NCBI GenBank assembly: GCA_017654935.2
Contig: CM065701.1
Coordinates: 1,584,540-1,648,539, forward strand
Source: Phymorhynchus buccinoides
Taxonomy: Eukaryota; Mollusca; Gastropoda; Neogastropoda; Raphitomidae
Length of the DNA stretch: 64,000 nt
Direction: 5' to 3'
The translations under genes and the position numbers were made by a program. Positions 31,420-42,275 of the stretch are shown piece by piece (the stretch's first letter is position 1; the number at the start of each line of letters is the position of its first letter). The notes below the pieces were generated by a model. The model was not told the DNA's origin. It did no database searches and was given only the letters and a program-made list of their open reading frames with translations.

Positions 31420-33259
31420 GTATGACGGGTCAGAGATTCCAGCCCCCACCGGACTGCAGAGAACTGCCCTCTGCTAAGCTGATCCTCAAGGCTTTCCTCA
31501 TCAGCGAAGCAGAGAACGTGGAGGACTACAGAACCCAGATCATGTCCACTTTCGGCAAGATCCTCAAGGCCTTTCTCATCAGCGAAGCAGAGTGTGTGGA
31601 GGACTACCGCACACAGATCATGTCGACTTTCGACAAGATCCTCAAGGCGAGTTGCGTTTTTGGAGCGAACTGAGTGCAAAGTTCTTCGTTTGATCTTCCG
31701 TCATACTCTTGCTTGAGACAATGTATGCTGGGAATGGTCAGGGTCCAATCCAACGACCGGACCCCTACAAGGTCCCAGCTGTCAAGCGCTGCGCACAAAA
31801 GTTTTTAGCAGCCAACATAAAGCTGACGGTGCACCTCTGCAGCGGGAAATCTGTATTGCTGCATGTTTCCGACCTGATGGCAGTACAGTTGCTGATGTAA
31901 AGGTGCAGGCGGCCATAAAAGCTGCGGCCAAGGGGGAAAATGGCCACAGAAGGGAGGCCACTGGAGCCAGCAACTGAGCCCTAGAAATACTCATTGATCA
32001 ACAGCAGTATGGACTTCAGAGGATACTGTTTGCCGCGACAACGTACTACTGCTGATTGGTCCCCTCTTTTCATCCAGTTCACTGGAGGATGCAACGACAA
32101 CGGAGAAGATGATGTAAACAAACTTTATTCGGTACTTGTCTACGGTCGTCTTACGAAAAAATTGGTACTGGAACATCTATACGCTGTTGGAAACCCACGA
32201 TTATCACGACAGATTCCTGGATGAGATTGACACCTATCTCCAACTTAAAGATAGTAATGCCGAGACAGAAGGATACCCTTTAATATTGGCGCGAGATTTT
32301 TCCTCTTCTACTACCTTCTCGTCGTCGTCATCATCATCATCAAAACGTATGAAAGAATTACTTCAAAAACTGGGGACAGACGCCCAGATTATAACTTTCC
32401 ATTTCAAACCAGTAAAAAAAAAAACTTTCTACTTTTTTTGCAATCGAGGCGAAGGAAAATAAAGTTGTGTTTGAATATAAACCTTCCAGTCAATTGTACG
32501 AACCTGCCATTGACTCTTTGTCGAGTATTGTACATAGGTGCTGGATGAATGACTAAAAGAAAAACAAAACAAAACGTTGCATGCTTCTACTAGATTGTTC
32601 ACATTGTTAGATTTTGTAAATAGTCAGTTGATGTTGTTGGTAAAGAAAGTCAAACTCCCATTTAATTGCTTGCGTGCCTGTATACTATATTTTGTGACAA
32701 GGATACTACTGTTCGATGTTTGGACTTTTTTTTGGTTTTGGGTACGCCTTTCATTTATTAGTTAATTACTTCGTTATTTAGATCATTGCTGTTGTTGTTT
32801 GTTTTCGTACCATGACTAAAGGCTCCGAGACAAGTTGGTGTTGCTAATAACAAGTCTTTTTTTTTTTTCATGATTGTAATTTTTTAAAAGGACTTTATAA
32901 ACACCAACACAAATTGTTTTGCTACATTTTGTAACGAAGATAAACATTATTTTGAACACATGTTTGGCGTTGTTGATAAAAGTCCCAACTTTTTCATGAT
33001 TCTACACTTTTTCATTTACAACTTTGTTTAGATGTTTTGTGTGTATGCATGCATTGGTGTTGTTGCTATACTCAAATGCTGCGTATCTACTTGTAATAGT
33101 AGACCTCGCTTGGTTAAAGTAGTGAATAAAATTTATAAAAACGAAGAAAAAAAAAACCTCAAGGCCTTCCTCATCAGCGAAGCAGAGTGTGTGGAGGACT
33201 ACCGCACACAGATCATGTCCACTTTCGGCAAGATCCTCAAGTTCGACTCCACTAAGAAG
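31420..33259 (+). pseudogene. Exon E of the TE-like gene: repeated segment and a 1.5-kb insertion
   Basis: The acceptor TATTCTCCCAG|GTATGACG at 31419/31420 joins exon D to give SMTGQRFQPPPDCRELPSA, then KLILKAFLISEAENVEDYRT-QIMSTFGKIL. A 78-bp segment encoding KAFLISEAExVEDYRTQIMS is present twice, and the frame is then interrupted at 31649. The same segment resumes at 33157 and ends FGKILKFDSTKK at donor GTAAAT (33259/33260). KxDSTKK followed in exon F by TNVGNExxQVL is a conserved core that I recall in the family and may hold a catalytic Asp (inference). The 31649-33156 insert is described separately. Confidence 0.55.
31649..33156 (+). mobile_element. 1.5-kb polyadenylated insertion, possible retrocopy
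   Basis: The insert lies between CCTCAAGGC at 31640-31648 and the same 9 bases at 33157-33165. It ends in ten A residues (33147-33156), with AATAAA 17-22 bases upstream (33125-33130). Such an end is what LINE-mediated retroposition of an mRNA leaves. The body contains discontinuous frames, for example LAANIKLTVHLCSGKSVLLH at 31805-31864 and ETHDYHDRFLDEIDTYLQLK at 32193-32252, and a long AT-rich 3' part. I do not recognise the source. A caveat: both flanks are copies of a tandemly repeated exon segment, so the 9-base match is partly expected. Confidence 0.45.
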
Positions 33260-33597
33260 GTAAATAATCATCTGTCATAAAACAGTATCCATACATTTTG
33301 GTTTGATAAACTTTTTTTCTCTCATTTTTTGTGTTTCCAATTTGTTTTCTTTTTCATCATGTCTTTCCTTTACTTTAATTTTTCTGACCTTCTCAAAAGA
33401 AAAGCAGTTGAATTGAATGATACATACCTGAAAGGCAGATTTTTATTTTTTGGATTACCATATGAATACTTTGTTTTGCAGCTTTTTCCCCCTAGAGTCA
33501 AGAACATTTCTGTCTTTGTTATGCGACCATTAGTGGAGGCAATCCTTTTCAGCTTTGCTAAGCTCTGAAAACTAATCCCAATGAATCCTGTTCCCAG

Positions 33598-33870
33598 ATC
33601 TGCAAGAAGCTGTCTGGCGAGGGTCAAGGCACGGTGGAATGGTGCACCAACGTGGGCAATGAGGACAGCCAGGTGCTGACATCTGTGCTGACCTGTGAGG
33701 AGTCCCTCACCATGCTGCAGCCCATGGACACAGGCCTGATGCAGCACTACAACAAGGCAAGGTGGAATGGTGCACCAACGTGGGCAATGAGGACAGCCAG
33801 GTGCTGACCTGTGAGGAGTCCCTCACCATGCTGCAGCCCATGGACACAGGCCTGATGGCATCAAGCCTGG
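33598..33870 (+). pseudogene. Exon F of the TE-like gene with an internal duplication
   Basis: The acceptor AATCCTGTTCCCAG|ATCTGC at 33597/33598 continues exon E in phase 0: ICKKLSGEGQGTVEWCTNVG, NEDSQVLTSVLTCEESLTML, QPMDTGLMQHYNKA. The same stretch from AAGGTGGAATGGTGCACCAA to GACACAGGCCTGATG restarts at about 33757 in a different frame, so the duplicated copy is not readable. TNVGNExxQVLxSVLT is the best conserved motif of the family as I remember it. Confidence 0.5.
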
Positions 33871-34586
33871 GGCCATGGGCTGCAGCATCAGATGCAGCTT
33901 CAACACCCAGCATCACTACAAGGACACCGTTGAAACACTCACAACGGATGAGAGTGATGCAGCTGCAGATGTGGTCAGTTCCATGGATGATGAAGAGGAA
34001 GAAGATGGCCAAGATCAAGGGTACATGTCAGAGAGTGATGCCCCTCTTCCTACCAGTACCAAACTTGTCACAACATGGCAAGAGGTCTTTACTGATCAAG
34101 ACCCCTGTGCTGAAGATGTGTCTGGGCCATGGATGATGAAGAGGAAGAAGATGGCCAAGATCAAGGGTACATGTCAGAGAGTGATGTCCCTCTTCCTACC
34201 AGTACCAAACTTGTCACAACATGGCCAGAGGTCTTTACTGATCAAGACCCCTGTGCTGAAGATGTGTCTGGGCCATGGATGATGCTGATGAAGAGGAAGA
34301 AGATGGCCAAGATCAAGGGTACATGTCAGAGAGTGATGTCCCTCTTCCTACCAGTACCAAACTTGTCACAACATGGCAAGAGGTCTTTACTGATCAAGAC
34401 CCCTGTGCTGCAGATGTGTCTGGGCCATGCCATCTTCCTGGCTTTCAGCATGTTGAGACGCTCTGCAGAATCCTGGTCAAAATTGCTGTAATAGACGGGA
34501 GGCTGTCTCTCACAGCTGCAGAGAGAGCGGAGGTCACTGCGGCTTGGAACAATCTTGACCCGCATTTTAGCAACACGTTACAATAA
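33871..34586 (+). pseudogene. 3' part of the TE-like gene with a triplicated acidic segment
   Basis: The reading frame gives MGCSIRCSFNTQHHYKDTVE, then an acidic stretch DDEEEEDGQDQGYMSESD and TKLVTTWQEVFTDQDPC. The acidic block of about 147-150 bp occurs three times (near 33981, 34128 and 34274) with frame changes between copies. The last copy leads into LPGFQHVETLCRILVKI, LSLTAAERAEVTAAWNNLDP and a stop at 34584. LPGxxxVxxLxxxLxxL...LTxxxxxxVxxxWxxLxPxD is the C-terminal motif I recall for the same family. Broken by duplications; probably non-functional. Confidence 0.45.
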
Positions 34587-34589
34587 ATG

Positions 34590-35529
34590 TTAACAAAATT
34601 GGATAAATGATAGCACTGCAAAGTGAAGTTTTGGCACAGTAAAACGTCAACCTAGCCCCAGGCACCCAAACAAATGTCAGCATGAAGAAGACTGCAGCTA
34701 TACTGAACCACTTGTTAAAGCTCAACAACAGTGACTATTTTTTTGTCTTTTGTAATCCGGTTGTGATGAACCGCGTTTTGTAGGTTTTGGTAACTGCAGT
34801 GTTTTTATTGTGGAGTGCAGTCTTAATTTAACCACATCAATTTTCTGCTATGTCCTTGGCACGCTATTTTCAAAGTCGAGCGAGGTTGAGTTCACTGTTT
34901 GATTTCTGTCTGATATTCATTCTTCCTTTAGACTTCGAAGAGTCAACATCGGTTTCTCCTGCCTTTCCGACTTCTTGAGATCGAGACTCAAGATTACTAT
35001 ATTTTTTTCTTGCCGCTGTCGATGTTCCACAAATAAGCTGCAAAAATGATTAGAGCTGACTTGCCACCAGTTCCGATTCTGTGCTTTATCCAAATCTCAG
35101 AAGTATTGCGACAAATTGACTGTGTTTATGTATTTCCCAGGTGTATCTAATATACTTAAAATGTGTACATGCATTATGTGATCACACAAACGCTCACTTG
35201 GAGACTCTTCAGGTCAGGGTAGAAAGAATAATTTAGAGATGTGCTGGAGTGTAGTGGTCAGTGTTCAATACAGCTTATTTGCATCTATTGGATTTTTCCC
35301 CCTGGTTGTTCTCTGTTTTAAGCAGTTGTGCTCTTTGTACCAGAGTGGTGAAGAAGCTTGTGGTTAACAGTACCATCAAATCTACTTTGATATTTCATGT
35401 CTATGGATTTGATGGGAGAGCTTCTGAGGGGAAAAACATACTCCTGCGGCACAGTCCGAAGCAAGGCCTTCCACACTCATGTTGTTTAAAATCAACTCAT
35501 GTTGTGTGGAGTACTGGAGGTCAACGATT

Positions 35530-35565
<36 letters not shown>
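34590..35565. other. Non-coding stretch after the TE-like gene
   Basis: AT-rich, with no recognisable exon. Ends in a (TG)n tract at 35533-35581. Confidence 0.4.
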
Positions 35566-35574
<9 letters not shown>

Positions 35575-35582
<8 letters not shown>

Positions 35583-35780
35583 CCACGTGATATCACAGTG
35601 TGATTTGAAACAAAAGTGGATTAAAATTTAGCATAGCCCCGTCGACTGCTACGGCCATGTCAGGGCTGTCACCACGTCAAAATTTGAGCACATAAGATCA
35701 CAGTTTAAAATCCGACCACGTGATATCACAATTAAAAATATACAATTAAAAACGTAAAGATTTGAAACAAAAGTTAAAAA
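35575..35780 (+). mobile_element. Diverged hairpin element copy within a duplicated context
   Basis: GGATTAAAATTTAGCATAGC, then CCCGTCGACTGCTACGGCCA and TGTCAGGGCTGTCACCACGT, lies at about 35622-35690. It is flanked by repeated phrases GACCACGTGATATCACA (35581 and 35715) and GATTTGAAACAAAAGT (35601 and 35760), so the surroundings were duplicated. Confidence 0.6.
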
Positions 35781-35784
35781 AAGG

Positions 35785-36740
35785 ATTAAAATTTAGTCGT
35801 GAAAAAAAACGTACATCATGTTTATTTTTATTGATTATTACGAAAATCGAAATATACAAAAAAACGTGTGTTCAACAAAGATGTTAAAAAAAATGTGTGG
35901 TGTGTTTATTATTAAAACATTGCAGACACAAGTCACTTACATGATCAGAGAAACATTAAAAGCTCAAAATAAACTTAGTACTTGCCTTTCTGTAAGGGTT
36001 ATTTTAGTAATGCAATCAACAGGTAAAAATTATGTTCGGATACGCACACCTGTCGGTCTCATTGCCGATCATTCGCGATCGACGTTTTTGTGTGAAAACA
36101 TATCTCTATGACGACATTCGGCTGTTCAAAGTCATAAAGTGTTAAACTTGTGAGACTCTAAGTCCGATAAAAAAAATCAATGAAACTATCCAATTCACTG
36201 TCTAAAATAGTGTCGGAATCCTCGGCAGATGACCGGTCGATCGATAATCAAAGTTAACCATAGGCCTAGTAGGCACTGCACTAGCATGAGTCTCAACAGT
36301 CACTTCACTCTGGCCCCTATAACTAAGTCCAAAAGCACGATTGGTGTTTGATGCTACACAATTTATCGGGTAAAAACATCACTCCTGATAACATGATAGT
36401 CACATCTATCGCTTGGAACGCCGCCATTTTGATGTGCAAAAAAAGACGCACTGCAGCTGGTCCCCCAGCTTCGGTTGTGAAAAATTTCTGAAGAAAATCG
36501 ATCAAAATCAGGCTTCAATCGAGCTCTGTGCACAATGGCGGCCATAGAAACAGGAAGTCGAATGCTTTCCGGCTGTCATTAAAGCTTCCCTTCTGCATTA
36601 GAGAGCTCTCACTTCCTTAGCAATATGACTAAACAACGTTGCTTGACGGCTCTCAAAATATCGGAGTTTCGGCTATCGCGATCGGAGAGCAGGTTGAAGC
36701 CAAATAAATCGGAGTTTACCCGCCGAAATCGGGGTGAACG
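35785..36740. other. AT-rich stretch, no gene recognised
   Basis: Two YY1-like motifs (CCGCCATTTTG at about 36421 and AATGGCGGCC at about 36535) are present. The part just before 36753 may be degraded upstream integrase sequence in another frame. Confidence 0.35.
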
Positions 36741-36752
36741 GCAGGTCTGCGC

Positions 36753-37256
36753 ATGCTTGTGGACAACATCAGTCCCACTGGTTCTTTGGATGTGGACAAA
36801 TTCCAGAGGGCCATTCTGATGTACCGGAACACAATTGATCCTGAGACCAGGACATCCCCTGCGATGGTCCTGTTTGGCAGACCTGTGCGTGATGCAATCC
36901 CCATCCCACGGGGCAGATACACACCCCATGAAGCCTGGAGGGATCTCATGACTCGGAGGGAAGCTGCCCTGGCGAAGAGACACTCTTGGGAGCATGAACG
37001 CTGGAGTGAACACACGTATCGCCTCCCTCCTCTCAAGATAGGTGATCACGTGTACCTGCAAAACCTGCGCGGCAACTACCCAAGAAGGTGGGAACGCACT
37101 GGCATTGTGGTGGAGGTTCGCCAACACCATCAGTATGTCGTTCGTGTTGATGGGTCGGGGAGAGTCACCATTCGGAATCGTCAACACCTGCGGAAGTTCA
37201 TCCCGTTTCACCATGATGAGCATCCACTTCCCCCACACCCCTCAAAACCGGCCTGA
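36753..37256 (+). pseudogene. Ty3-type retrotransposon integrase C-terminal fragment
   Basis: The frame reads MLVDNISPTGSLDVDKFQRA, ILMYRNTIDPETRTSPAMVL, FGRPVRDAIPIPRGRYTPHE, and later LPPLKIGDHVYLQNLRGNYP, RRWERTGIVVEVRQHHQYVV and RVDGSGRVTIRNRQHLRKF. This is the end of the integrase core (fxxAxxxYRNTxxxxTxxSPAxxLFGRxxRD) followed by the GPF/GPY-like C-terminal module of Ty3/Gypsy-type elements. The catalytic DDE residues are missing, and an upstream stop lies at about 36735. The tail after 37200 is Pro-rich with a 75-80-bp duplication at 37286-37435. A 5'-truncated relic. Confidence 0.8.
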
Positions 37257-37799
37257 CATCCCGCCTGATGTCCAACCCACACTCCCCAGACCCCCATTGC
37301 CACTGCCAGTGTCACCTCCGCGTGGCCCCCACCCCAGATGTCCTGCCCAGACTCCCCAGACCCCCATTGCCACTGCCAGTGTCACCTCCGCGTGTGGCCC
37401 CCACCCCAGATGTCCTGCCCACGACATCCAACGCGTGGCAACCACCGCCACCTGCTCGGGCCTCACCTGTTCCGGCCTCCCCTGCTCCACCCCAGCTGCC
37501 TGCTCCAGGCTCACCACACCCTCTGCAGCCTGGGACTGGGATATCTCCAACAGGTGGACGCCTACCCTCCAAGGACGTCATCCTCACCAACTCAGGGACA
37601 ACGGACACCCCGGGCCCTTGCCCGACTATCTTCCTTCAACCAGCCAGGCATGAAGGAACTGCCTGCCTCCACTGGTGTGATGTCATCCTCACCAACTCAG
37701 GGACAGGCGCGGGGGACCGCTTGCACAGTGACATTTCATTTTCATAGAACTGCCAAAACACTGGGCGAAAGTGACTTTAATTTTTCTTTCGGTTTTTAA

Positions 37800-38230
37800 A
37801 TACGTGCCCATTAAAACTTGCCCCTGGTGGAGGGAGAAAGACAGTGGACAGTAACTGATAACATGTTATTTTCTTTCACCCAGAATTATATTCAGTTCTA
37901 ATAGAACCTACAAAAGGGCTGGACAAGCATAATATTTGGTTTCAGTTCGTTCAGTTTTAATCGTACCCGTTAACACTTACCCCTGGGGGAGGGGGATAGT
38001 GACCCTGTGTCAGTTTGTTCAGTTATAATCACACCCGTTAACACTTACCCCTGGGGGAGGGAGATAGTGACCCTGTGTCAGTTTGTTCAGTTATAATCAC
38101 ACCCGTTAACACTTACCCCTGGAGGAGATAGATAGAGACCCTGTGTCAGTTTGTTCAGTTTTAATCGTACCCGTTAACACTTACCCCTGGGGGAGGGGGA
38201 TAGTGACCCTGTGTCAGTTTGTTTTTATTC
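37800..38230. repeat. 68-bp tandem repeat containing a polypurine-tract-like motif, about 4 copies
   Basis: CCCGTTAACACTTACCCCTG, then GGGGAGGGGGATAGTGACCC and TGTGTCAGTTTGTTCAGTT, recurs with a 68-base period (37969, 38037...). GGGGGAGGGGGATAG followed by TG resembles the polypurine tract/LTR junction of an LTR element, which would fit the integrase upstream. LTR status is a guess. Confidence 0.6.
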
Positions 38231-39700
38231 CAGATGCAGTAGCCGTCATCCTATAACCTTGACGGAAGGTGACTAAATCATCTTTTAAGTCCAGACCTGC
38301 TATATGATTATAGATGGTATGTTCATGCTGACCCACTCGGTTCGGACCATTGCCCAATAATAACTCAATTAGATGCTTCCACAGAATCAGCTGGTCAACA
38401 AAACAAAACAGTTTAACTACGATAAAGCCAATTGGACTAAATTTCAAGAACTTCTGTCTAAATTAGTAAATATACTATAAAAGTTTTACAAGATGAAAAT
38501 ATAGAAAATTACTATCAAAACATTCGACAATCTATTTTAGAGAGCAGTAATCAGTCAATACCAACTTACATGGCTAATCAAGTAATAAACACTAAGAACA
38601 AAGGCTGGTGGAATGATGCTTGTGCACTAGCAGTACAGGCCAAACACAGAGCAGTAATCAGTCAATACCAACTTACATGGCTAATCAAGTAATAAACACT
38701 AAGAACAAAGGCTGGTGGAATGATGCTTGTGCACTAGCAGTACAGGCCAAACACAGAGCAGTAATCAGTCAATACCAACTTACATGGCTAATCAAGTAAT
38801 AAACACTAAGAACAAAGGCTGGTGGAATGATGCTTGTGCACTAGCAGTACAGGCCAAACACAGAGCAGTAATCAGTCAATACCAACTTACATGGCTAATC
38901 AAGTAATAAACACTAAGAACAAAGACTGGTGGAATGATGCTTGCGCACTAGCAGTACAGGCCAAACACAGAGCAGTAATCAGTCAATACCAACTTACATG
39001 GCTAATCAAGTAATAAACACTAAGAACAAAGACTGGTGGAATGATGCTTGTGCACTAGCAGTACAGGCCAAACACAGAGCAGTAATCAGTCAATACCAAC
39101 TTACATGGCTAATCAAGTAATAAACACTAAGAACAAAGACTGGTGGAATGATGCTTGCGCACTAGCAGTACAGGCCAAACACAGAGCAGTAATCAGTCAA
39201 TACCAACTTACATGGCTAATCAAGTAATAAACACTAAGAACAAAGACTGGTGGAATGATGCTTGCGCACTAGCAGTACAGGCCAAACACAGAGCAGTAAT
39301 CAGTCAATACCAACTTACATGGCTAATCAAGTAATAAACACTAAGAACAAAGACTGGTGGAATGATGCTTGCGCACTAGCAGTACAGGCCAAACACAGAG
39401 CAGTAATCAGTCAATACCAACTTACATGGCTAATCAAGTAATAAACACTAAGAACAAAGACTGGTGGAATGATGCTTGCGCACTAGCAGTACATGCCAAA
39501 CATACAGCCTGCAAACAGTGTAACAAACATCCAGACAAAGAAAATTTAATATTGAAAAAGAAGGCAAAAAGACACAGTGACAAAACTTGTGCAGCAGCCA
39601 AATTAGTTTATTTTAAAAGATCAACAAATATTATAAATAACAAAGATTTAACAACAGCATGGAAAATTTTAAAGAAAATTAAAGCCCTTGCGCGTTACCC
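38230..39700 (+). pseudogene. LINE ORF2 fragment: end of endonuclease to start of RT, with a 107-bp array inside
   Basis: At about 38320-38460 one frame reads HADPLGSDHCPIITQLDAST, with SDHCPI being the last catalytic motif of the EEP endonuclease in LINEs. From 39380 to 39690 the frame reads SIPTYMANQVINTKNKDWWN, DACALAVHAKHTACKQ and later KRHSDKTCAAAKLVYFKRST, the linker between endonuclease and RT in I/Jockey-type ORF2. The segment between is expanded into a tandem array (38542-39500). RT motifs are absent. Broken relic in the BAX intron. Confidence 0.7.
38542..39505 (+). repeat. 107-bp array seeded by LINE ORF2, 8 full units plus a final partial
   Basis: Units begin at 38542 and recur exactly every 107 bases to 39398 without an indel. 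Each contains GAGCAGTAATCAGTCAATAC, GCTAATCAAGTAATAAACAC and TGGTGGAATGATGCTTG. The unit is a slice of coding sequence, but 107 is not a multiple of three, so the array is non-coding. Confidence 0.95.
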
Positions 39701-39772
39701 AGTTCTCCTAGGAAATTGTTTGGGTTTTCTCCGTTCGATAGGAAGAACTTTGTCGTTCCCTCCTTACCCTTC

Positions 39773-40075
39773 CTAGTATCGGGTCGTTTGACTCTTAACG
39801 CCTCGACTCTTTCTCTTCTCCAGTATTTTCCGGTGTTTAGTCATTCTGCGTACTATCGCTTCGTTGCCATTTTGTTTCCCAGAGTGTTTCTCTTCCAACG
39901 CCTTTCTTTTCTCACGAAGAGAGTCTAGGAGTCCCTGACCGGAAAGGTGCAGGGACTGAGACGGTGTTACAGAGTGTGAAGGCAAGGAGTCCTGGTCTGA
40001 ACCGAAAAGTCCTGAACCATAAGAGCGCTGAAGGAAGAATGAAGCTGCCGTTCTACCTCCCTCTGAACCCAGCAC
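39773..40075 (-). other. 100-codon open frame, unidentified
   Basis: The frame reads SFFLQRSYGSGLFGSDQDSL, PSHSVTPSQSLHLSGQGLLD and SLREKRKALEEKHSGKQNG. It has a protein-like charged helix near the end and is not explained by the repeats around it. It may be a gag-like fragment of a neighbouring element. No homologue is recognised and no splice sites were assigned. Confidence 0.25.
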
Positions 40076-40084
40076 TCAAAATCA

Positions 40085-40375
40085 TCCGGTTAAGTGGAGT
40101 AGCACAATTCTGAAAGGGGCTGGGTGAAGACGTCATTACTGACGTGTCACAACAGAGACAGCTGTGATGCGTCACAGCTGTTAAGCGGAGGAGCAGAATT
40201 CTGAAAGGGGCTGTGTGAAGACGTCATTACTGACGTGTCACAACAGAGACAGCTGTGATGCGTCACAGCTGTTAAGTGGATGAGCAGAATTCTGAAAGGG
40301 GCTGTGTGAAGACGTCATTACTGACGTGTCACAACTGAGACAGCTGCTAGAACTTGGTCATAACCATGCTGACAT
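40085..40375. repeat. About 91-bp tandem repeat, 3 copies, with palindromic core
   Basis: The unit includes GAAGACGTCATTACTGACGT, GTCACAACAGAGACAG and CAGCTGTGATGCGTCACAGC. The last is a perfect 9-bp inverted repeat around TGCG, and GACGTCA half-sites resemble CRE motifs. Two weaker related copies follow at 40420-40620. Confidence 0.8.
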
Positions 40376-40744
40376 GCCACAGTGACCAACTGGAAAATAA
40401 ATTTAAAAAATAAAGTAGAGTTGTCTTGCATGAGTACCAGAATTATGAACGGACACTGAGTAGAACTCTGGGGGCTGTGTCATGACATCAATGTTAACAT
40501 GTCACATGAGTTTTTGCATGAGTATCAGAATTCTGAACGGAAACTGAGCAGAACTCTGGGCAATCTGTCATGACATCAATGTTGATGTGTCACAACAGAG
40601 ACAGCTGCTGGAACCTGACATGTGACGTGTCAGTAATCAACTGGTAAAAAACTGACTGTACACCACACAATGTCTTGATATATGATCAGAACTGTAGTGT
40701 AATGGAATCTGAACTCTGATGGGGGCTGTGTTGTCATAACATCA

Positions 40745-42220
40745 ATGCCGACATGCGACAACCGACACAGTTGCTTAGTTCTAAGGGACTTCACATTTCT
40801 TGATGATTCAGTACATATCCATGTCCATGTTAGGCCACTGGAAATAGAAGCCGTTGCGAACAAAAAACTATCCATAGTTCATCCATCATCTAAAACTGTA
40901 AACAGACAAGACTGCATAGCTAAAGGATGGAAAACAACTCTTTATCACTTGTCTGAAACAGTACAGGGCTGTGTCCAGGGACACCATTTCTAAATTGATC
41001 AAAACCGTCTTATGCGTTGCCGGTGTGGACAGAAAACTTTACACCTAATTCAACTAGGAGTGCAAGTACCACAGCAATGATAAGCAGAAGTGTGTCAATG
41101 GACTGCATTCTCATGGCCGCTGGATGGTCCTATTCAAGCGCTTTTAGCAGATTCTACCACTAAACTGTAAAGCAGCAGAGAGGAGAGCAGCAATGATAAG
41201 CAGAAGTGTATCAATGGACTGCATTCTCATGGCCGCTGGCTGGTCCAATTCAAGCGCTTTTATCAGATTCTACCACTAAACTGTAAAGCAGCAGAGAGGA
41301 GAGCAGCAATGATAAGCAGAAGTGTATCAATGGACTGCATTCTCATGGCCGCTGGCTGGTTCAATTCAAGCGCTTTTATCAGATTCTACCACTAAACTGT
41401 AAAGCAGCAGAGAGGAGAGCAGCAATGATAAGCAGAAGTGTGTCAATGGACTGCATTCTCATGGCCGCTGGCTGGTTCAATTCAAGCGCTTTTATCAGAT
41501 TCTACCACTAAACTGTAAAGCAGCAGAGAGGAGAGCAGCAATGATAAGCAGAAGTGTGTCAATGGACTGCATTCTCATGGCCGCTGGCTGGTTCAATTCA
41601 AGCGCTTTTATCAGATTCTACCACTAAACTGTAAAGCAGCAGAGAGGAGAGCAGCAATGATAAGCAGAAGTGTGTCAATGGACTGCATTCTCATGGCCGC
41701 TGGCTGGTTCAATTCAAGCGCTTTTATCAGATTCTACCACTAAACTGTAAAGCAGCAGAGAGGAGAGCAGCAATGATAAGCAGAAGTGTATCAATGGACT
41801 GCATTCTCATGGCCGCTGGCTGGTCCAATTCAAGCGCTTTTATCAGATTCTACCACTAAACTGTAAAGCAGCAGAGAGGAGAGCAGCAATGATAAGCAGA
41901 AGTGTGTCAATGGACTGCATTCTCATGGCCGCTGGCTGGTCCAATTCAAGCGCTTTTATCAGATTCTACCACTAAACTGTAAAGCAGCAGAGAGGAGAGC
42001 AGCAATGATAAGCAGAAGTGTGTCAATGGACTGCATTATCATGGCTGCTGGCTGGTCCAATTCAAGCGCTTTTATCAGATTCTACCACAAAACTGTGTAA
42101 AGGAGCGGAGAGGAGAGCGCAAGAAAACAAAAAGGTCCTTGAGCAAATCAGTCTTGGACAGCTTTGTCAGTAAAACCACAGCAAATAAGTCAGCATAGCA
42201 CAGGTGCACTATGACAAAGA
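40745..42220 (+). pseudogene. Tyrosine-recombinase retroelement (DIRS/Ngaro-like) relic
   Basis: At about 40790-40835 a frame reads FLDDSVHIHVHV, and at about 41000-41060 RCRCGQKTLHLIQLG, resembling the conserved blocks before and at the first catalytic Arg (GQRxQTLH) of DIRS/Ngaro-type recombinases. The repeated unit downstream reads ISRSVSMDCILMAAGWSNSS, AFIRFYHKTV. GWSxxSxFxxFYxK is the C-terminal motif ending in the catalytic Tyr. The segment has been expanded into a 116-bp array, so the gene is destroyed. Assignment rests on motifs only. Confidence 0.55.
41073..42118 (+). repeat. 116-bp array seeded by the recombinase C-terminus, 9 units
   Basis: Units start at 41073 and recur exactly every 116 bases to 42001 with no indels. 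Each contains AGCAATGATAAGCAGAAGTG, CATTCTCATGGCCGCTGG and TTATCAGATTCTACCAC. 116 is not a multiple of three, so no continuous frame results. Confidence 0.95.
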
Positions 42221-42275
42221 ATGTTGTGAGCACGCATATGTTTGCATAATACATGTGGTCCCCGACTCTGAAGTC

